Shown here piece by piece: positions 60,573 to 64,000 of a stretch of 64,000 nucleotides of DNA. The translations under genes were made by a program, and so were the position numbers. Positions within the stretch are counted from its first letter, which is position 1. Each line of letters starts with the position of its first letter. The stretch covers positions 124,001 through 188,000 of the forward strand of contig NZ_CP083691.1 in assembly GCF_020097155.1 (NCBI RefSeq). Reading direction: 5' to 3'. Below the pieces are notes generated by a model that saw only the letters and a list, made by a program, of their open reading frames with translations, did no database searches and had not been told where the DNA came from. This DNA is from Micrococcus porci. Its GTDB lineage: Bacteria > Actinomycetota > Actinomycetes > Actinomycetales > Micrococcaceae.

Positions 60573-61952
60573 TCAGGAGGTGAGGGCGGCCACGAGGTGG
60601 CCGAGCGGGGTGGCCAGCAGGACGGTCAGGACGACGCGCTCGACCCAGATCACCACGAGGTGCCACAGCTTCACGGGGATGTCCGTGGCCAGGATGGCAG
60701 GGACCAGGGCCGAGAAGAAGATGATCGCGGACACGCAGACCACCCCGATCACGAAGCGGGCCACGAAGTCCTCATGTCCGGCCAGCATGGTGGCGGGGAT
60801 GAACATCTCGGCGATCGAGGTGGCGGAGGCCGAGGCCATCAGTGCCGGATCGGAGAACCCCAGCGCCCAGAACACCGGCTGGAAGATCAGGCCGACCCAC
60901 TCGAACACGGGCGTGTAGGTGGCCAGCACCAGGGCGATCAGGCCCACGGACATGATCGAGGGCAGGATCTGCAGGACCATGACGAGGCCGTCGCGGAAGT
61001 TCAGCCAGACGTTGCGGCCCAGGCTCGGCGCCTCGGCGAGGGTCTGCTCGGCGGCGCGGCGGGCGACGCGGAAGCGGTCCTGGGTGACGGCCTCTTCGGG
61101 GACGTGCACCGCGCCGGGGAACGGCTCGTCCGGGATGCGCGAGAGCGGGGGGATGCGCACGGTGATGGCCGTGACCACGAACGTCACCACGAGGGTGCCG
61201 AAGAAGTACCAGAGCCAGTGGTCCATGAGGTCCAGGGTCTTGGCCACGATCACCATGAACGTGGCGGAGACGGTGGAGAAGCCGACGGCGATGATGGCGG
61301 CTTCGCGCGCCGTGTAGCGTCCGCCGGTGTACATCCGGTTGGTGAGCAGCAGGCCCAGAGCGTAGGAGCCCACGAAGGAGGCGACGGCGTCGACGGCGGC
61401 ACGACCGGGCACGCGCCAGATCGGGCGCATGGCCGGGCGCAGGTAGACCCCCACGAACTCCATGAGGCCGTAGCCGATGACGAGAGCGAGGAACACGCCG
61501 CCGATGGGCACGATCAGGCCGACGGGGATGACGAGCTTGTCCAGCAGGAACGGGCCGATGCCCTTGTCCAGCACCCAGGACGGCCCGAAGCCGAAGACGA
61601 CCATGCAGGCGGTCAGCAGACCGACGACGCCGAGGAACGCGAACACGGTCGTGGTGACGCTCTGGCGCCAGCGGCCGGTGGCGAACGGGAAGACGGCGCC
61701 CGCGGCGATCAGGGCGAGAGCCACGTAGCGGTCCGCCGGGCCGAGGAGCCCGCGCACCCAGGTCACCAGGTGGTCCAGGGGGATGGAGCTCGCCCCGTTG
61801 ATCGTGACGGGCACGAAGAACATGACGATGCCGATCAGGGAGTAGACCACCATGCGCCAGCGCGCCGGCGGGCGGGGCGAGTCGGCCTCGATCGCCGCCA
61901 TGGCGGTGGTGTCGGTGTGCAGCTCGCCGTCGGCGGGGTGCGCGTGCGTCAT
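60573..61952 (-). CDS. YjiH-family membrane protein (Gate domain)
   Basis: A 459-aa integral membrane protein with about ten spans. It opens WRMVVYSLIGIVMFFVPVTI, contains VDAVASFVGSYALGLLLTNRMYTGGRYTAREAAIIA, a nucleoside-recognition (Gate) type segment, and ASATSIAEMFIPATMLAG in the second half. YjiH proteins occur in hut operons of other actinobacteria and Bacilli and are suspected transporters. It sits between hutU and hutI, so uptake or release of histidine-pathway compounds is the natural inference; this is not established. Confidence 0.82.
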   Translation of the reverse strand: MTHAHPADGELHTDTTAMAAIEADSPRPPARWRMVVYSLIGIVMFFVPVTINGASSIPLDHLVTWVRGLLGPADRYVALALIAAGAVFPFATGRWRQSVTTTVFAFLGVVGLLTACMVVFGFGPSWVLDKGIGPFLLDKLVIPVGLIVPIGGVFLALVIGYGLMEFVGVYLRPAMRPIWRVPGRAAVDAVASFVGSYALGLLLTNRMYTGGRYTAREAAIIAVGFSTVSATFMVIVAKTLDLMDHWLWYFFGTLVVTFVVTAITVRIPPLSRIPDEPFPGAVHVPEEAVTQDRFRVARRAAEQTLAEAPSLGRNVWLNFRDGLVMVLQILPSIMSVGLIALVLATYTPVFEWVGLIFQPVFWALGFSDPALMASASATSIAEMFIPATMLAGHEDFVARFVIGVVCVSAIIFFSALVPAILATDIPVKLWHLVVIWVERVVLTVLLATPLGHLVAALTS

Positions 61953-62050
61953 CGGGAGGTCCTCTCGGCGAACGGCCCGGACGTCGTCGGGCGTCCGGGC
62001 CGCTGTGGGGTGGGGCCCACCGCGTGTCACCGCGGGGGCCGGTGTTCCGG

Positions 62051-63748
62051 TCAGTCGCGGACCGTGGGCTCCATCGGGATGCGGACGCCGCGCTCGGCGG
62101 CGACCTCGACGGCGCGGGAGTAGCCGGCGTCGACGTGGCGGATGACGCCCATGCCCGGGTCGTTGGTGAGCAGGGCGGTCAGCTTGGCCGCCGCCAGCTC
62201 GGTCCCGTCGGCGAGACCCACCTGACCGGCGTGGATGGAGCGGCCGATGCCGACGCCGCCGCCGTGGTGGATGGACACCCACGTGGCGCCGGAGGAGGTG
62301 GCGGTCAGCGCGTTGAGCAGCGGCCAGTCGGCGATCGCGTCGGAGCCGTCCAGCATGGACTCGGTCTCGCGGTACGGGGAGGCCACGGAGCCCGAGTCGA
62401 GGTGGTCGCGGCCGATCACAATCGGCGCCTTGACCTTGCCCTCGGCCACGAGCTGGTTGAAGAGCAGGCCGGCCTTGTGGCGCTCGCCGTAGCCCAGCCA
62501 GCAGATGCGGGCCGGCAGGCCCTCGAACTCCACGAACTCGGCGGCGCCGTCCAGCCAGCGGTGCAGGTGCTCGTTCTCGGGGAACAGCTCCTTCAGGGCC
62601 TCGTCGGTCACGCGGATGTCCTCCGGATCGCCGGAGAGCGCGGCCCAGCGGAACGGGCCGAGGCCCTCGCAGAACAGCGGGCGGATGTAGGCCGGGACGA
62701 AGCCCGGGAACTCGAACGCCCGGGAGTAGCCGGCCTTGCGGGCCTCGTCGCGGATGGAGTTGCCGTAGTCGAACACCTCGGCGCCGATGTCCTGGAAGCC
62801 GACCATGGCCTCGACCTGGCGGGCCATGGACTCCTGGGCCTTCTTGGTGAAGGTGTCCGGGTCGGCCTCGGCCTCGGCGTGCCAGTCCTTCTCCTCGATC
62901 TCGATCGGCAAGTAGGACAGCGGGTCGTGCGCGGAGGTCTGGTCGGTGACGATGTCGATCTCGACCTCGCCGGCCTTCTGCCGCTTCAGCAGCTCCGGGA
63001 ACACCTCGGCGGCGTTGCCGACGAGCCCGACGGAGACGGCCTCGCCGTCGCGCTTGGCCTGCATCACGCGGGCGATCGCGGCGTCGATGTCCGTCTCCAC
63101 CTCGTGGAGGTAGCGCTTGCCCATGCGGCGGCGCAGCCGCTCCTCGGAGACGTCGACGATCAGGCAGACGCCGCCGTTGAGGGTCACGGCCAGGGGCTGG
63201 GCGCCGCCCATGCCGCCGCAGCCGCCGGTGAGGGTCAGGGTGCCCTTCAGGGTGCCGTCGTACTTCTTGCGGCCGATCGCGGCGAAGGTCTCGTAGGTGC
63301 CCTGGAGGATGCCCTGGGTGGCGATGTAGATCCAGGAGCCGGCCGTCATCTGGCCGTACATCATCAGGCCCTCGGCCTCGAGCTCGCGGAAGGTCTTCCA
63401 GTCGGCCCAGTCGCCCACGAGGTTCGAGTTGGCGATCAGCACGCGGGGAGCCCACACGTTCGTGCGGAACACGCCGACCGGCTTGCCGGACTGCACCAGG
63501 AGGGTCTCGTCCTCCTCGAGGTCCTTGAGGGTCTCGACGATCGCGTCGAAGGCCTCCCAGGAGCGGGCGGCGCGGCCGGTGCCGCCGTAGACCACCAGGT
63601 CCTCGGGGCGCTCGGCGACCTCGGGGTCGAGGTTGTTCATGAGCATGCGCAGCGGCGCCTCGGTCTGCCAGGACTTGGCGTTGAGCTCGGTGCCGCGGGG
63701 GGCGCGGATCGTGCGGGACGGGTCGTGCTGGGTGAAGCCGGCGGCCAT
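62051..63748 (-). CDS. hutU: Urocanate hydratase
   Basis: NAD-dependent urocanase (565 aa, normal size) that converts urocanate to imidazolonepropionate. Strongly conserved stretches are [45 protein letters not shown] (with the conserved Cys region), [15 protein letters not shown] and [20 protein letters not shown] 63748 ([19 protein letters not shown]) was selected because similarity begins there. It is first gene of the reverse-strand hutU-yjiH-hutI-hutH unit, preceded by an inverted repeat. Confidence 0.96.
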   Translation of the reverse strand: MAAGFTQHDPSRTIRAPRGTELNAKSWQTEAPLRMLMNNLDPEVAERPEDLVVYGGTGRAARSWEAFDAIVETLKDLEEDETLLVQSGKPVGVFRTNVWAPRVLIANSNLVGDWADWKTFRELEAEGLMMYGQMTAGSWIYIATQGILQGTYETFAAIGRKKYDGTLKGTLTLTGGCGGMGGAQPLAVTLNGGVCLIVDVSEERLRRRMGKRYLHEVETDIDAAIARVMQAKRDGEAVSVGLVGNAAEVFPELLKRQKAGEVEIDIVTDQTSAHDPLSYLPIEIEEKDWHAEAEADPDTFTKKAQESMARQVEAMVGFQDIGAEVFDYGNSIRDEARKAGYSRAFEFPGFVPAYIRPLFCEGLGPFRWAALSGDPEDIRVTDEALKELFPENEHLHRWLDGAAEFVEFEGLPARICWLGYGERHKAGLLFNQLVAEGKVKAPIVIGRDHLDSGSVASPYRETESMLDGSDAIADWPLLNALTATSSGATWVSIHHGGGVGIGRSIHAGQVGLADGTELAAAKLTALLTNDPGMGVIRHVDAGYSRAVEVAAERGVRIPMEPTVRD

Positions 63749-63801
63749 GGCCTGGTCCTCTCGACGGGGGGTGCTTGCGCCGCCGGACGGGGGTCCACGG
63801 C

Positions 63802-63839
63802 GTTTCATTCAGCGGCAGGTGCTTGCCGCTCATTGAAAC
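63802..63839. promoter_or_regulatory. Candidate IclR-type operator between hutU and its regulator
   Basis: gtttcattcagcggca (63802-63817) and tgccgctcattgaaac (63824-63839) form an inverted repeat with 13 of 16 matching positions and a 6-base spacer. The outer GTTTCA/TGAAAC half-sites resemble IclR-family operators. It lies between the divergent hutU and regulator genes. Confidence 0.55.
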
Positions 63840-63885
63840 AGTGACAGGGGTCACGTGCAACTCCGCCGCGGCGCGTCACCCCCGC

Positions 63886-63891
63886 TACGCT
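63886..63891 (+). promoter_or_regulatory. Candidate -10 element giving a leaderless regulator mRNA
   Basis: TACGCT ends 6 bases before ATG 63898, the same spacing as at several other genes of the window. Confidence 0.4.
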
Positions 63892-63897
63892 CGGCCC

Positions 63898-64000
63898 ATG
63901 CCCACCACGCCCCCCGCCTCCACCCGCACCGTGGACCGCGCCCTGGCCCTGCTCGCCGCCGTCGTCGCCCAGCCGCGCCTGAGCCTGGCGGAGGCGGCCC
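63898..64000 (+). CDS. IclR-type transcriptional regulator, 5' part only (probable hut regulator)
   Basis: The first 34 codons are visible (MPTTPPASTRTVDRALALL then VVAQPRLSLAEAA), and the window ends inside the gene. TVDRALALL followed by a helix-turn-helix lead-in (LSLAEAA) is the usual beginning of IclR-family DNA-binding domains. Its position divergent from hutU, with an inverted repeat between, suggests it controls histidine degradation. The family call rests on few residues. Confidence 0.6.
   Translation, partial: MPTTPPASTRTVDRALALLAAVVAQPRLSLAEAA

Noticed and set aside
60297..62123. Forward frame of about 600 codons antisense to hutI/yjiH/hutU
   Set aside because: His/Gly/Asp-rich shadow translation opposite well-supported genes.

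Overview
This window is high-GC (about 70 percent or more) chromosomal DNA from an actinobacterium. Gene content and order (bacterial small SRP RNA, dnaX-recR, aspartate kinase with an internal start, purSQL, GTG/TTG starts, short leaders, ATGA operon overlaps) suggest the Micrococcaceae. Micrococcus or a close relative is my best guess, but it is an inference and not a database match. I see no rRNA, tRNA, CRISPR array, phage gene or recognisable transposase.

Layout. 0-10 kb is housekeeping: SRP RNA, glutamyl-Q tRNA(Asp) synthetase, a nitroreductase, dnaX, recR, an ABC exporter pair and lysC. 10-24 kb holds a secreted subtilase, a conserved hypothetical gene with a tiny membrane protein, a YchJ/SEC-C protein, purS-purQ-purL, a CtpE-like P-type ATPase, a YtxH-like protein and three lipoproteins of one paralogous family. 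A fourth copy lies at 43 kb and a broken one at 38.4 kb.

24-48 kb is an organosulfur-type accessory region. It has five flavin-dependent luciferase-like (LLM) monooxygenases, two acyl-CoA-dehydrogenase-like (SfnB/DszC type) flavoproteins, a five-component peptide/opine-type ABC importer carried by four genes (the two ATPases are fused), an SsuABC-type sulfonate importer, an MFS transporter, an HxlR regulator with a divergent SnoaL-like gene, and acetyl-CoA synthetase. The largest operon (26552-35439: three LLM monooxygenases plus the importer) is preceded by a strong candidate SAM-clan riboswitch at about 26270-26372. Inference: the operon is made when S-adenosylmethionine is low and scavenges sulfur by importing organosulfur compounds and cleaving them oxidatively. 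metY, which fixes sulfide into homocysteine, follows at 51.8 kb.

48-53.7 kb has a DMT exporter, a DUF1648 membrane protein, a phosphoesterase, a DUF559-type nuclease-like gene bracketed by two homologous 59-base inverted repeats (a possible mobile cassette), metY and a CoA-binding protein. 53.8-64 kb is a histidine-utilisation region: hutG forward, hutH-hutI-yjiH-hutU reverse, and the start of an IclR-type regulator at the right edge. A GntR/flavin-reductase/MFS module is inserted in it.

Transcription signals: several genes start 6-7 bases after a TANNNT -10 element, which suggests leaderless mRNAs. Convergent genes are separated by strong GC-rich hairpins. The only gene-free stretch over 300 bases is 25808-26551, described below.
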